DNA from: a virus
Virus record (IMG/VR): IMGVR_UViG_3300042673_001139
Span: 1-42,679 of that record
Strand: one strand, 5' to 3'
Length of the DNA: 42,679 nt
Of this stretch, positions 23,409 through 29,822 are shown piece by piece. Position 1 is the first letter of the stretch, and each line of letters starts with the position of its first letter. The notes under the pieces are model-generated. The model saw nothing but the letters and a program-made list of their open reading frames with translations, made no database searches and was not told the origin of the DNA. A program made the translations under genes and the position numbers.

Positions 23409-23598
23409 GCAATTCCTTGTGCTTGCAACCCTGGCAACGTGAGTCAACACCACCGAGGTCTGTTGCTGTGTATTCACAGATCGGGCTCATCCTGAACGGA
23501 ACTTCGATCATTTTGCGCGTTCCGTCTGGTTTGTAGCCGTCCTGGACAGTCAAGGTGCGCTTGAATGGATGGCGGTTGTGGCATTGGTATGGCTTCAT
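23386..23598 (-). CDS. Small putative zinc-binding protein (70 aa)
   Basis: MKPYQCHNRHPFKRTLTVQDGY..., with Cys near 6, Cys near 41 and CQGCKH near 56, enough for one zinc site. Overlaps the next gene by 23 bases. Unknown function. Confidence 0.58.
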   Translation of the reverse strand: MKPYQCHNRHPFKRTLTVQDGYKPDGTRKMIEVPFRMSPICEYTATDLGGVDSRCQGCKHKELHELARPI

Positions 23599-23622
23599 CT
23601 GGCGCTCTTCTGCGGTTCGCTT

Positions 23623-23841
23623 TTAAGTAGCAATAGCTTCATTTATGCTTCCCCGAATGCCAAGCGCCGCCATTTGCCAACCCAGCAAAGCAAGTCGAAC
23701 TGAAGGCGCATCCGACACAAACCTATTGCGCCGCGTAATAAAAAAGCGCCGGAACTTGACCTCGCCGTCACAGTGCCAGCAGCCTTTTCTGAAATAAAGC
23801 CTTGGCTTGGCGCTTAAAACCTCTTGAAGTGTTGGGCTCAT
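23623..23841 (-). CDS. Small basic protein (72 aa)
   Basis: MSPTLQEVLSAKPRLYFRKGCWHCDGEVKFRRFF..., one CxxC pair (CWHC) in a basic N-terminal half, helical end. Seven bases after the upstream stop. Unknown function. Confidence 0.55.
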   Translation of the reverse strand: MSPTLQEVLSAKPRLYFRKGCWHCDGEVKFRRFFITRRNRFVSDAPSVRLALLGWQMAALGIRGSINEAIAT

Positions 23842-23848
23842 GTTCGAC

Positions 23849-24145
23849 TCACTTCACCACCAACACGCCGCGCTCAATCATCCGCACAATCGTGGTGATG
23901 AACGCATCCTTCCAAAACTCGCGCCGTTCTTCCCTGGTCATCTTTGTTCCTTGGTCTAGCTCGCGGTGACAGATCGGGCATAGGGCGGCACAGCGTGCAT
24001 CGCTGACCTTCAGGCCCATGCCCTTGTTCATGTTCTCGTGTGCGGCCTGTGAGCCTGCAAACGAATCACAGGCCCCGCATTCCTGGCTTGCAACTGCGCG
24101 GCGGTGCTTCTCGCTGCTGAATGTTGGCGTCTTTAGGTAGTTCAA
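23849..24145 (-). CDS. HNH-like nuclease, nin-region type
   Basis: 98 residues. CGACDSFAGSQAAHENMNKG, then LCPICHRELDQG: two CxxC pairs around a conserved His, the layout of small HNH proteins (DUF968/Ref-like) found in nin regions. ATGA overlap with NinB. Probably a recombination or replication-associated nuclease; family call is tentative. Confidence 0.65.
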   Translation of the reverse strand: MNYLKTPTFSSEKHRRAVASQECGACDSFAGSQAAHENMNKGMGLKVSDARCAALCPICHRELDQGTKMTREERREFWKDAFITTIVRMIERGVLVVK

Positions 24146-24579
24146 GCAGCCTCCAGCGTTGCCGCGTAAAAGTCCAAAAACTCGATGAACCCGGATGCTT
24201 CCTCCTTGAGAAAGCGACGTGTTTGCACACCAAGCTGCACAAAGCCCTGCCTGTCCAGCGCCGGAACAATGCGGCCATCCTGGCGCAGCGGCTTGCCTAA
24301 CTCCCTGCGGTACTTGACGTACATATCAACGAGAAGCCGCTTCCAGTCTTCTGCATCTAAGCGCATACCCATGTATTCCGGGTTGGCCTTGGCAATCTCG
24401 CCGATGGCTGCGTGATACTTTTCCTCTTGGTCTCGGGTCTTTGAAGGCTCAGACACCGTTACCTTGTAGCCAGCTGGCGCATTCGCAACGGCTGCGACGG
24501 CATTGCGGCGGGCTAGGTCGTGCGAAAGCACAAAAACCATATTTGAACTATCTTTTCCAGGATATTTTTGGATAGTCAC
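24142..24579 (-). CDS. ninB: NinB-like recombination protein
   Basis: 145 residues from GTG 24579, which has GGAGG seven bases upstream and overlaps the RusA stop (GTGA). The segment VFVLSHDLARRNAVAAVANAPAGYKVTVSEP and the downstream KYHAAIGEIA, DWKRLLVDMY match lambda NinB (YbcN/NinB family), a single-strand DNA-binding recombination mediator. Placed beside RusA, as in lambdoid nin regions. Confidence 0.85.
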   Translation of the reverse strand: MTIQKYPGKDSSNMVFVLSHDLARRNAVAAVANAPAGYKVTVSEPSKTRDQEEKYHAAIGEIAKANPEYMGMRLDAEDWKRLLVDMYVKYRRELGKPLRQDGRIVPALDRQGFVQLGVQTRRFLKEEASGFIEFLDFYAATLEAA

Positions 24580-24950
24580 GCCAAAACCTCCGGCCCAGCC
24601 GTCAATCGAATCTTCACCATGCCGCCGATTTGCTCGTGGAAATAAGGCTGCAACTTAAACCGGCTGTCATCAACGCCTATGGCTTTTGCAACGCCGTCTA
24701 ACCCGTGTTTCATTGCCGCAATAGCGTTGTCTTCATCGCGCCGCCTGCGATCAGGTGGGTAGAAGTCGATCCACACGAAAATCCGCCCATCTGTCTTTGG
24801 CGCTTCAAACTTCGCGGCCCTACACGCCCACCAGCACGCGGCCTTGTAATCCTGAGCAATCCTGTTTTTCTTGGCCCAGTGAATCTTTTGGATTTGGTTT
24901 GGGTTTAGCTCCTTGGGAGGCCAAGGCAGTGTTACTTGATGCTCAGACAT
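24576..24950 (-). CDS. rusA: RusA-type Holliday junction resolvase
   Basis: 124 residues from ATG 24950 (GGAGG six bases upstream). LPWPPKELNPN at the start and YPPDRRRRDEDNAIAAMKHGLDG carry the family marks; Asp72 and Asp74 in RRDEDN and the Asp pair 94-95 (VDDSRF) match the metal-binding acids of RusA. Resolves branched DNA during replication and recombination. Next to NinB. Confidence 0.92.
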   Translation of the reverse strand: MSEHQVTLPWPPKELNPNQIQKIHWAKKNRIAQDYKAACWWACRAAKFEAPKTDGRIFVWIDFYPPDRRRRDEDNAIAAMKHGLDGVAKAIGVDDSRFKLQPYFHEQIGGMVKIRLTAGPEVLA

Positions 24951-25158
24951 TCCCAACCTCCTTATTCAACCCAAGATAAGCCAGACCACGAAGCCTTTGC
25001 ACTTCGCCCTCCCATATCTCCAAGGTGTTGAAGCTGTGGCCGTTCTCGCATACCCTGCCGCGCTTGGTTTGGTTCAATGCGATGTCAACGGCCAAATAAG
25101 CATTTTTGCTGCGCCTTGCGGCTGGCGTTACTTTGGCTCCGCAGATAGGACACTTCAT
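24943..25158 (-). CDS. Zinc-ribbon protein with NrdR-like N-terminus (71 aa)
   Basis: MKCPICGAKVTPAARRSKN and RVCENGHSFNTLE: CxxC at the start and C-x-x-GH in the middle, as in the zinc ribbon of NrdR, but without its ATP-cone domain. Overlaps the RusA start by eight bases. Perhaps DNA-binding; function unknown. Confidence 0.65.
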   Translation of the reverse strand: MKCPICGAKVTPAARRSKNAYLAVDIALNQTKRGRVCENGHSFNTLEIWEGEVQRLRGLAYLGLNKEVGNV

Positions 25159-25168
25159 ACATACCCCA

Positions 25169-25378
25169 TCAAGGCCCTGTAGCCTTCTTCATCATGTCGA
25201 GTATTTCCTGCCTGCTTGGGCCGTTCCTGCTCATTGCTATTGCAGCCAGCATGCCCTCTTGCGCTTTCCGATTCGGCCTTGCTGATTGCAATAAACTCAC
25301 GCAGCATTTGATACACGTAAAGTTCGTGCGGCCTGAGTACCGGTTCTGATTCCTGGCTTCGCATGATTTGCATGTCAT
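25169..25378 (-). CDS. Small zinc-finger-like protein (69 aa)
   Basis: MTCKSCEARNQNRYSGRTNFTCIKCCVSLL: two CxxC pairs, then SARPNRKAQEGMLAAIA and a helix with PSRQEILDM. This arrangement occurs in many small phage proteins. A second frame over the same bases (25382-25155) lacks the pattern and was rejected. Start lies directly behind the upstream stop (TGAATG). Confidence 0.62.
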   Translation of the reverse strand: MTCKSCEARNQNRYSGRTNFTCIKCCVSLLQSARPNRKAQEGMLAAIAMSRNGPSRQEILDMMKKATGP

Positions 25379-25588
25379 TCACGCCGCAATCCTTTCCATT
25401 CTGCGAATCTCTCGCGCTTCAGCGCATGCCGCGCACATCATCAATTTGGTTCCGGCAATCCATTTGCGCGACCCTATGCCGTCGTGCTTGCGCTGGCATG
25501 CAGGAATTGCGCATGTGAGCCTGTAGCGCGGGCTGGGTTGCGCCGGGGTGAATTGGCCGAAGTTTGGCCGCTGTCCGTCGTCGATCAA
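25379..25588 (-). CDS. Small cysteine-containing protein (69 aa)
   Basis: Starts with TTG 25588, GGAG seven bases upstream. Contains CAIPAC and MMCAACAEAREI, two paired cysteine sites, probably one zinc. Lies between the zinc-knuckle protein and another zinc-finger-like gene. Unknown function. Confidence 0.52.
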   Translation of the reverse strand: MIDDGQRPNFGQFTPAQPSPRYRLTCAIPACQRKHDGIGSRKWIAGTKLMMCAACAEAREIRRMERIAA

Positions 25589-25589
25589 T

Positions 25590-25682
25590 TCATTTCTCCA
25601 TGTAGTTGCCCCATTTAGGCCACTTGCACTGATGTGAGCTATGGCCTTTTCGACCGCACAGCAGGCAGTGCTTTTCAGTCAT
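25590..25682 (-). CDS. 30-residue zinc-knuckle microprotein
   Basis: MTEKHCLLCGRKGHSSHQCKW..., exactly one CCHC zinc knuckle (C-x2-C-x4-H-x4-C), as in retroviral nucleocapsids, and little else. ATGA overlap with the gene before; three bases separate its stop from the next TTG. Such knuckles bind single-stranded nucleic acid. Similar tiny proteins occur in phage replication regions. Confidence 0.68.
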   Translation of the reverse strand: MTEKHCLLCGRKGHSSHQCKWPKWGNYMEK

Positions 25683-25885
25683 GCGCTCACCACTTCCGAT
25701 TTCTCGCGCCACCAGCCAGCAGCCTTGGTCGGCCTGAGCGCCCAAGTAATCGAACGCGGCCTGTAGCCATCCACAAAACCGCGCCGGTATTCGTTGTCCG
25801 CGTCAGGCATGGCCCGAACGAATCCAACCTTGCGGTCACGGAATGCGGCTTTCTCGCCATCGCTGAAGCCTTGTTCGTAGTTCAT
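25679..25885 (-). CDS. Small protein behind the initiator gene (68 aa)
   Basis: MNYEQGFSDGEKAAFRDRKV..., charged N-terminus with aromatic residues, then GFVDGYRPRSITWALRPTKAAGWW. The repeated GFxDG pattern (GFSDG, GFVDG) is notable. ATGA overlaps on both sides. Unknown. Confidence 0.58.
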   Translation of the reverse strand: MNYEQGFSDGEKAAFRDRKVGFVRAMPDADNEYRRGFVDGYRPRSITWALRPTKAAGWWREKSEVVSA

Positions 25886-26754
25886 GCTGCCCCCACCAAT
25901 TTCGCCCTGATTTCAGCCGCCCTAGCGACCGCGCCAGCACCACTCACCGCCTGTGCCGCGTGTGCGGCCTGGGTCGCAAGCAAACGGGCGGTTTCGTCTG
26001 CTGCTTTCGATGGAACGGTGATGGGCGGGCCGGTGTCCTTGCGCTCACCCTTCAGGCGCTGACAGGTTGCAATGAGGTACTCGGTCGCCTCTAGTGGCTG
26101 CGCCTGAACCGAAGCTCGCACCGCATCCAAGGCAACCTCTTGCCCGTAGTCCTTCGTCAGCTTCGCGATGAAGCTCCCGCACTGAGCCTTCGGCATTCCG
26201 CGAAGCTCCAACAGGGACTTGCCAGCGGCGTAAAGCTCTTGTTTTTCATCCCTCGGGGCAGGCGGAACGCCCGAAGCTTTAGCTTCGGAACTAAGGGGTT
26301 CAGGGTTCAGGATTCGGGAATCAGGAATCAGTAATAGGGAATCAGCAGGATTGCCACCGTCTTTGCATGGTGCTTGCACCGTGCTTGCACCGTGCTTCTT
26401 TGGTGTTGGTGCGTGTTCAGCAATGTGCCCGTTACGATCTGGCAGGGTGCTTGCCTTTTCATCCTTGTGCGGGTTCTGGTGTTTGCTGAAGTTCACCACT
26501 TGGATAACGCGCACACCACCAGACTCATACCGGTCAATCACACCAATAGAGGCAAGCTCTTGCAGACAAGAGCCGCAATCAACATCGTCCGCAGGGAACA
26601 GCTCCATCTTGATTTGCTTTGGCCGATCCTCAAGGCGACCAGCGCGGTCTGCAATCGTCCACAAGCCGATGAAAAGAAGCCGCGCAGTCATTGACAGCTC
26701 GACCAAATCGGCGTTTCTGAAAAATCCGGGCTTGATGTTCCGCGCTCTAGCCAT
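25882..26754 (-). CDS. Phage replication initiator (O-like)
   Basis: 290 residues. N-terminus MARARNIKPGFFRNADLVELSMTARLLFIGLW... then LQELASIGVIDRY and VIQVVNFSKHQNPHKDEK: the winged-helix DNA-binding domain common in phage replisome organisers. A linker (about 105-165) is encoded by iteron-like repeats (LIPDSRILNPEPL). The helical C-terminus may contact host replication proteins. No helicase or loader gene was seen, so host DnaB/DnaC-type proteins are probably recruited. Confidence 0.72.
   Translation of the reverse strand: MARARNIKPGFFRNADLVELSMTARLLFIGLWTIADRAGRLEDRPKQIKMELFPADDVDCGSCLQELASIGVIDRYESGGVRVIQVVNFSKHQNPHKDEKASTLPDRNGHIAEHAPTPKKHGASTVQAPCKDGGNPADSLLLIPDSRILNPEPLSSEAKASGVPPAPRDEKQELYAAGKSLLELRGMPKAQCGSFIAKLTKDYGQEVALDAVRASVQAQPLEATEYLIATCQRLKGERKDTGPPITVPSKAADETARLLATQAAHAAQAVSGAGAVARAAEIRAKLVGAA
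26295..26352 (-). other. Putative replication origin: iteron-like repeats inside the initiator gene
   Basis: Short repeats on the plus strand (GGTTCAG twice, GATTCGG, GGAATCAG several times) spaced seven to eight bases, encoding LIPDSRILNPEPL on the minus strand. Lambda and many other phages keep their origin as iterons within the initiator gene at the linker. Function inferred. Confidence 0.5.
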
Positions 26755-26756
26755 GT

Positions 26757-26963
26757 TCAGCAGCCCTTAGCCAGCGTGTAAGCCTTAACCCGACTGCCGC
26801 CTTGCGTGGTCACCCACTTGTCGCGCACCTTGTAGCCTTCGCGCTTCAGTTCCCCGCATCGTTGGCTGAGGGCCATAGGGCACCCAAGCAAGGCAGAGTC
26901 AAGCGCCGTAACCCAGCGCTTTGCCATGATCTTTTTGAGCCGTTCAATCTTTGTCTGCTTCAT
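26757..26963 (-). CDS. Small winged-helix-type DNA-binding protein (68 aa)
   Basis: Start ATG 26963 (MKQTKIERLKKIMAKRWVTALDSALLGCPMALSQRCGELKREGY...); the longer frame is shadow. LSQRCGELKREGYKVRDKWV followed by SRVKAYTL matches the short winged-helix proteins common before phage replication genes. Two bases before the initiator. Confidence 0.65.
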   Translation of the reverse strand: MKQTKIERLKKIMAKRWVTALDSALLGCPMALSQRCGELKREGYKVRDKWVTTQGGSRVKAYTLAKGC

Positions 26964-27148
26964 CGCGTCTGCACTCCTGTTTGAATAAACCTGACCGCCA
27001 ACAACAGCAGCCGGTGCTTCTCTGAACTCAACACGCCACCGATTACTGGTGCGCAATGGACAACGGCTGCGTCTTCTTGGTCGTAGGCGATCACTTGTAT
27101 TTCTCGACCGCTGGGTAAGCGCCAGCGTTGGCCGGGTTGAACGGTCAT
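26960..27148 (-). CDS. Small protein (62 aa)
   Basis: MTVQPGQRWRLPSGREIQVIAYDQ..., beta-rich small domain. ATGA overlap with both neighbours. Unknown function. Confidence 0.58.
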   Translation of the reverse strand: MTVQPGQRWRLPSGREIQVIAYDQEDAAVVHCAPVIGGVLSSEKHRLLLLAVRFIQTGVQTR

Positions 27149-27531
27149 GCCGCAAACCTCTCTGCCTGACTATCTTCAAGAACAGCAGGAAATTGCCAGC
27201 GTTGGCGCATCTTGATAACGCGCCGCATTTGCTCACTAAAAAGTTTCTCGGTAGAGCTGCCAAGAGCAACATCACTTAGAAGCGCCTCACGAATTGATTG
27301 CGCGTTGAGCCCGATAAGCACGGCATAAGCCTCAAAGTTCGAGCCACTTTTGAACAAAAACTCAACTGCACTTCTGGCAAGAGAATTGTTTTTTCTAAGC
27401 TGTAGTTCGTCTTTTGTTGGCTTTTCTGCCGCGTCTCTTATCGCCTGAACAATGATTGCCAAAACAAGATTCGCGCATCGTCTTGTTTCAATACTTGTGG
27501 TTTCTCGTGTAGATAAGAAATCGACGCTCAT
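27145..27531 (-). CDS. Early protein (128 aa, unknown)
   Basis: MSVDFLSTRETTSIETRRCANLVLAIIVQAIRDAAEKPTKDELQ..., helical, with LARSAVEFLFKSGSNFEAYAVL in the middle. Overlaps its neighbours by four bases. Family not recognised. Confidence 0.6.
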   Translation of the reverse strand: MSVDFLSTRETTSIETRRCANLVLAIIVQAIRDAAEKPTKDELQLRKNNSLARSAVEFLFKSGSNFEAYAVLIGLNAQSIREALLSDVALGSSTEKLFSEQMRRVIKMRQRWQFPAVLEDSQAERFAA

Positions 27532-27944
27532 GCAGCCTTCTCCAGTTCGTTTAATCGCTGTTTCAAAGCCGCCACTTCAGCCGCCCTGCTGTCACGCTGC
27601 ACAAGGTCGCAGCCCATCTGTTCAGCCAACCACTGAAGCGGCGCAAGGCTGTTGGTGGAGCGCATGAAGCGAACAAGGCGCTTTGCCCACTGCTCGGCCA
27701 CACCACGCATGAATCTGCTCATGTAGCCGCTGCTGATGTGGATTTCGTCGGCGATCTCTTGGTCTTCTTTGCCGCTATGCCGAACTGCGTCATTCAGGCA
27801 ACCGCTGAACGTGGCGCGGGAAACAACGTGTGGTGGCATGGGCTCAGGAAGCGCGACAGCAGACAGAAAAGGCATGGCAACTTGCGAGTGGTTTCCACCA
27901 CTTGCTTGCAGTTTCCATTCGGTTGCGGACACAGTTGAGGTCAT
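27528..27944 (-). CDS. HTH regulator in CII position
   Basis: 138 residues from ATG 27944. HTH-like part at about 55-90 (LNDAVRHSGKEDQEIADEIHISSGYMSRFMRG), then a helical tail ending in a leucine-rich coil (VAALKQRLNELEKAA). Second regulatory gene of the left early operon after the Cro-like gene, the place of CII in lambdoid phages. Role as activator or repressor not shown. Confidence 0.6.
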   Translation of the reverse strand: MTSTVSATEWKLQASGGNHSQVAMPFLSAVALPEPMPPHVVSRATFSGCLNDAVRHSGKEDQEIADEIHISSGYMSRFMRGVAEQWAKRLVRFMRSTNSLAPLQWLAEQMGCDLVQRDSRAAEVAALKQRLNELEKAA

Positions 27945-27965
27945 GACAAACACCAAAAAATCAGA

Positions 27966-28148
27966 TCAGGAGTGGGCAGCCGCCGCAGTGCGGGCGCTTG
28001 TGCAACGTGCGCTAATGGCCTTGGCTGCGCAGTTCGTGGCAGCAGCTAAGGAGCGCAGGCTTTGAATAAAAAACACCACCGTGGCGATGGTGAAAGAGAT
28101 GCTGGCTTCGAGTCCGTAGCATCCCCAGGAGGTTTGGTTGTGGCTCAT
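27966..28148 (-). CDS. Small putative membrane protein behind cro (60 aa)
   Basis: Starts in ATGA overlap with the cro stop. One hydrophobic segment (ISFTIATVVFFI, about 17-29), Ala-rich end. The opposite strand also has a plausible small frame (27943-28065). Kept because of the overlap with cro, but uncertain. Confidence 0.38.
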   Translation of the reverse strand: MSHNQTSWGCYGLEASISFTIATVVFFIQSLRSLAAATNCAAKAISARCTSARTAAAAHS

Positions 28149-28339
28149 GGCTTCACCTCATCAGGGGTTAGAAGCTCTGGCGGAAGGTGTTGTCTTGCGA
28201 GTGCTGCAAGAACACGGTCAGAGATGCGCGGCGGCAGCAGTTCAGGCCACTTCCTTACAGCCTGATATGTCACGCCAAGCCGCTTTGCAGCTTCTGCAAC
28301 AGTCCCGCCTAGAAGTTCAATCGCTTGTTTTTTCAACAT
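28145..28339 (-). CDS. Cro-like repressor
   Basis: 64 residues: MLKKQAIELLGGTVAEAAKRLGVTYQAVRKWPELLPPRISDRVLAAL, the HTH pattern of lambdoid Cro proteins (recognition helix YQAVRKW). Divergent from the CI-like gene across a 67-base operator region. The ATG coincides with the predicted transcript start, so the mRNA may be leaderless. Should bind the AACTATRGTT operators. Confidence 0.82.
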   Translation of the reverse strand: MLKKQAIELLGGTVAEAAKRLGVTYQAVRKWPELLPPRISDRVLAALARQHLPPELLTPDEVKP

Positions 28340-28345
28340 GGCGAC

Positions 28346-28384
28346 ATTGAACCATAGTTCATCGCTGTGCGCAACTATAGTTTT
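28346..28384. promoter_or_regulatory. cro/cI operator-promoter region with two operators
   Basis: Operator A TGAACCATAGTTCA (28348-28361) and operator B AACTATAGTT (28373-28382), centres 23 bp apart. The cro promoter on the minus strand: TTGCGC (28374-28369), 17 bases, TTCAAT (28351-28346). For the CI-like gene, TATAGT (28376-28381) within operator B is a fair -10 without a good -35, with start near 28388. Binding would block cro and could modulate cI. Confidence 0.72.
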
Positions 28385-28406
28385 TTGACATCGTTACGTT
28401 GAGACG

Positions 28407-28799
28407 ATGGAAACGCAAAAAAACCCGACTGAGTATTGGTCTCGACTTGAATCAGCCATGAAGGCGCGCAGCGTCTCGCTTGCTGACTTAGCGAAGCATT
28501 TAGGGCTAACGATTCAAGCCGTAAGAAAGCTGCCAGACGGCAAAACAAAGGAGTTGTCGGCGACCAACAACGCCAAAGCGGCGAAGTTTTTGGGGGTTGA
28601 CCCAAGCTGGCTAGCTATAGGTGAGGCGTCTTCCTGGCCGTTCTCTACAGACATATCAAGATTCGAGGCGCTTACAGAGAGACAGAAAGGAATGGTTCAA
28701 CAGGCTATTGAACAAGTTTTGGAAAAGATCGAGGCCTCAGACCTTGCGACAGAAGACAAAAACCGCATACAAACATCCAGACAAACGCCCAACTTTTGA
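28407..28799 (+). CDS. CI-like repressor without peptidase domain
   Basis: 130 residues. HTH at about 20-50 (SVSLADLAKHLGLTIQAVRKLPDGKTKEL), where LTIQAVRK parallels the YQAVRK of the Cro-like protein. Then FLGVDPSWLAIG, typical of phage repressors just before the linker, and a helical tail (RQKGMVQQAIEQVLEKIEASDL). A normal CI adds an S24 self-cleaving domain of about 100 residues; here it is missing without a sign of frameshift in the sequence. Confidence 0.78.
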   Translation: METQKNPTEYWSRLESAMKARSVSLADLAKHLGLTIQAVRKLPDGKTKELSATNNAKAAKFLGVDPSWLAIGEASSWPFSTDISRFEALTERQKGMVQQAIEQVLEKIEASDLATEDKNRIQTSRQTPNF

Positions 28800-28911
28800 A
28801 TCTTCCAAAATATCCACAATTGGCAAATACCCCATTTAAGGGGGTTGCATCGAAGGTTAAAGTAGAGTGCATTAGACGGACATGGGGTCTGTTTTGATGA
28901 AAAGGAACACT

Positions 28912-29328
28912 GTGAAAAAAATTGTTGTGTCTGCCATTTGCTTGGCAATTGTGCTATCTGGCTGTGCAACAGCATCTAAGGACGTTGCCCCGGCTTACGT
29001 TTCGCCAATGCAATATCAGTCTTTTGACTGCGAACAGCTTGCCGCAGAAGCCCAGCGCATACAAGTACGAACAGCACAACTCGGTGGCAGGCTTGATGAA
29101 GCCTCATCCAACGACAAAGCGCTAATGGGCGTCGGAATGATCTTGTTTTGGCCCGCCCTTTTTGCTCTTGGTGGCACGAAGCAGCAGGAGGCGGAGTACG
29201 CCAGATTGAAGGGTGAATATGACGCGATTCAGCAAGCCGCTGTAGCCAAAAAATGCACCATTGCGCCGCCACAACAACCAACGCCAGCAGCTAAACCGCC
29301 CGAGGTGGCGGCATCTTCACCAAGTTAA
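28912..29328 (+). CDS. Small lipoprotein, probable lysogenic conversion gene
   Basis: 138 residues from GTG 28912 (AAGGA five bases upstream; ATG 28897 possible). Signal peptide MKKIVVSAICLAIVLSGC with lipobox LSGC, then YVSPMQYQSFDCEQLAAEAQRI, a pattern frequent in small proteobacterial lipoproteins, a hydrophobic FWPALFALGG segment and a Pro/Ala-rich end. Downstream of the CI-like gene on the same strand and closed by a terminator, so it can be expressed in lysogens. Could block superinfection; inference. Confidence 0.72.
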   Translation: MKKIVVSAICLAIVLSGCATASKDVAPAYVSPMQYQSFDCEQLAAEAQRIQVRTAQLGGRLDEASSNDKALMGVGMILFWPALFALGGTKQQEAEYARLKGEYDAIQQAAVAKKCTIAPPQQPTPAAKPPEVAASSPS

Positions 29329-29346
29329 CCAGCACTCTCCCCCAAC

Positions 29347-29370
29347 AGCCCGCCGCGTGCGGGCTTTTTT
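29347..29370 (+). terminator. Terminator after cI-lipoprotein unit
   Basis: Stem AGCCCGC/GCGGGCT (29347-29353 and 29359-29365), five-base loop, six T on the plus strand. Separates the lysogeny unit from the right early promoter. Confidence 0.85.
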
Positions 29371-29423
29371 ACGCCCGCTCACCGCTTACTGACCGAGGAG
29401 TCAGAAATAGCAAATCTTTTTTA

Positions 29424-29462
29424 TGAACTATGGTTGCGTCTTTGTATGAACTATGGTTCAAT
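29424..29462 (+). promoter_or_regulatory. Right early promoter with two operators
   Basis: Operator C AACTATGGTT (29426-29435) and operator D TGAACTATGGTTCA (29447-29460), the latter the exact reverse complement of operator A; centres again 23 bp apart. Promoter: TTGCGT (29434-29439), 17 bases, TTCAAT (29457-29462), start near 29469. The region aligns with the cro promoter over its whole length, so it is a second phage-repressor target like lambda OL/pL. Confidence 0.75.
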
Positions 29463-29497
29463 ATCCCCATCGCTTCCAACAAGCCAGGAGAGACAAA

Positions 29498-29812
29498 GTG
29501 AGCAACGCAGCAAGAGTCAGCCCCTTCCCAAAAGCAGCCAAGAAGCGCAGCGAGCCAGTCGATGCATCAATGCTGCGTGTTGAGCATAACCAGCCATTGC
29601 CAACTGGTGTGCGCTTGGTCAAGTCGAAATACGACGAACTGTTTTCGCAGCTCAAGGCTGGTTCGTGTGTGGTGTGCGAGTCAGACGAAATCAACCGCAT
29701 CAGCAACGCGCTGCGCAAGTACATCGCCACCCGCAAGAAGCCTTTCATGGTGCGTGCAGTCACGCGCTGTGAAGACGGGCATGGCCGGGTTTGGGCATTA
29801 GCTAAGAAGTAA
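29498..29812 (+). CDS. First right early gene (104 aa, unknown)
   Basis: Starts at GTG 29498 with AGGAG seven bases upstream, about 29 bases behind the predicted transcript start; the longer frame begins before it. Basic, with one CxxxC-like site (CVVCESDE) and KKPFMVRAVTRCEDGHGRVWAL at the end. First gene after the operator, a spot where early regulators or anti-host factors occur. Not recognised. Confidence 0.6.
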   Translation: MSNAARVSPFPKAAKKRSEPVDASMLRVEHNQPLPTGVRLVKSKYDELFSQLKAGSCVVCESDEINRISNALRKYIATRKKPFMVRAVTRCEDGHGRVWALAKK

Positions 29813-29822
29813 GGGGCAAATC

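Noticed and set aside
25155-25382. 75-codon frame on the minus strand
   Set aside because: Competes with the 69-residue frame 25378-25169, which has two CxxC pairs and a known small-protein pattern.
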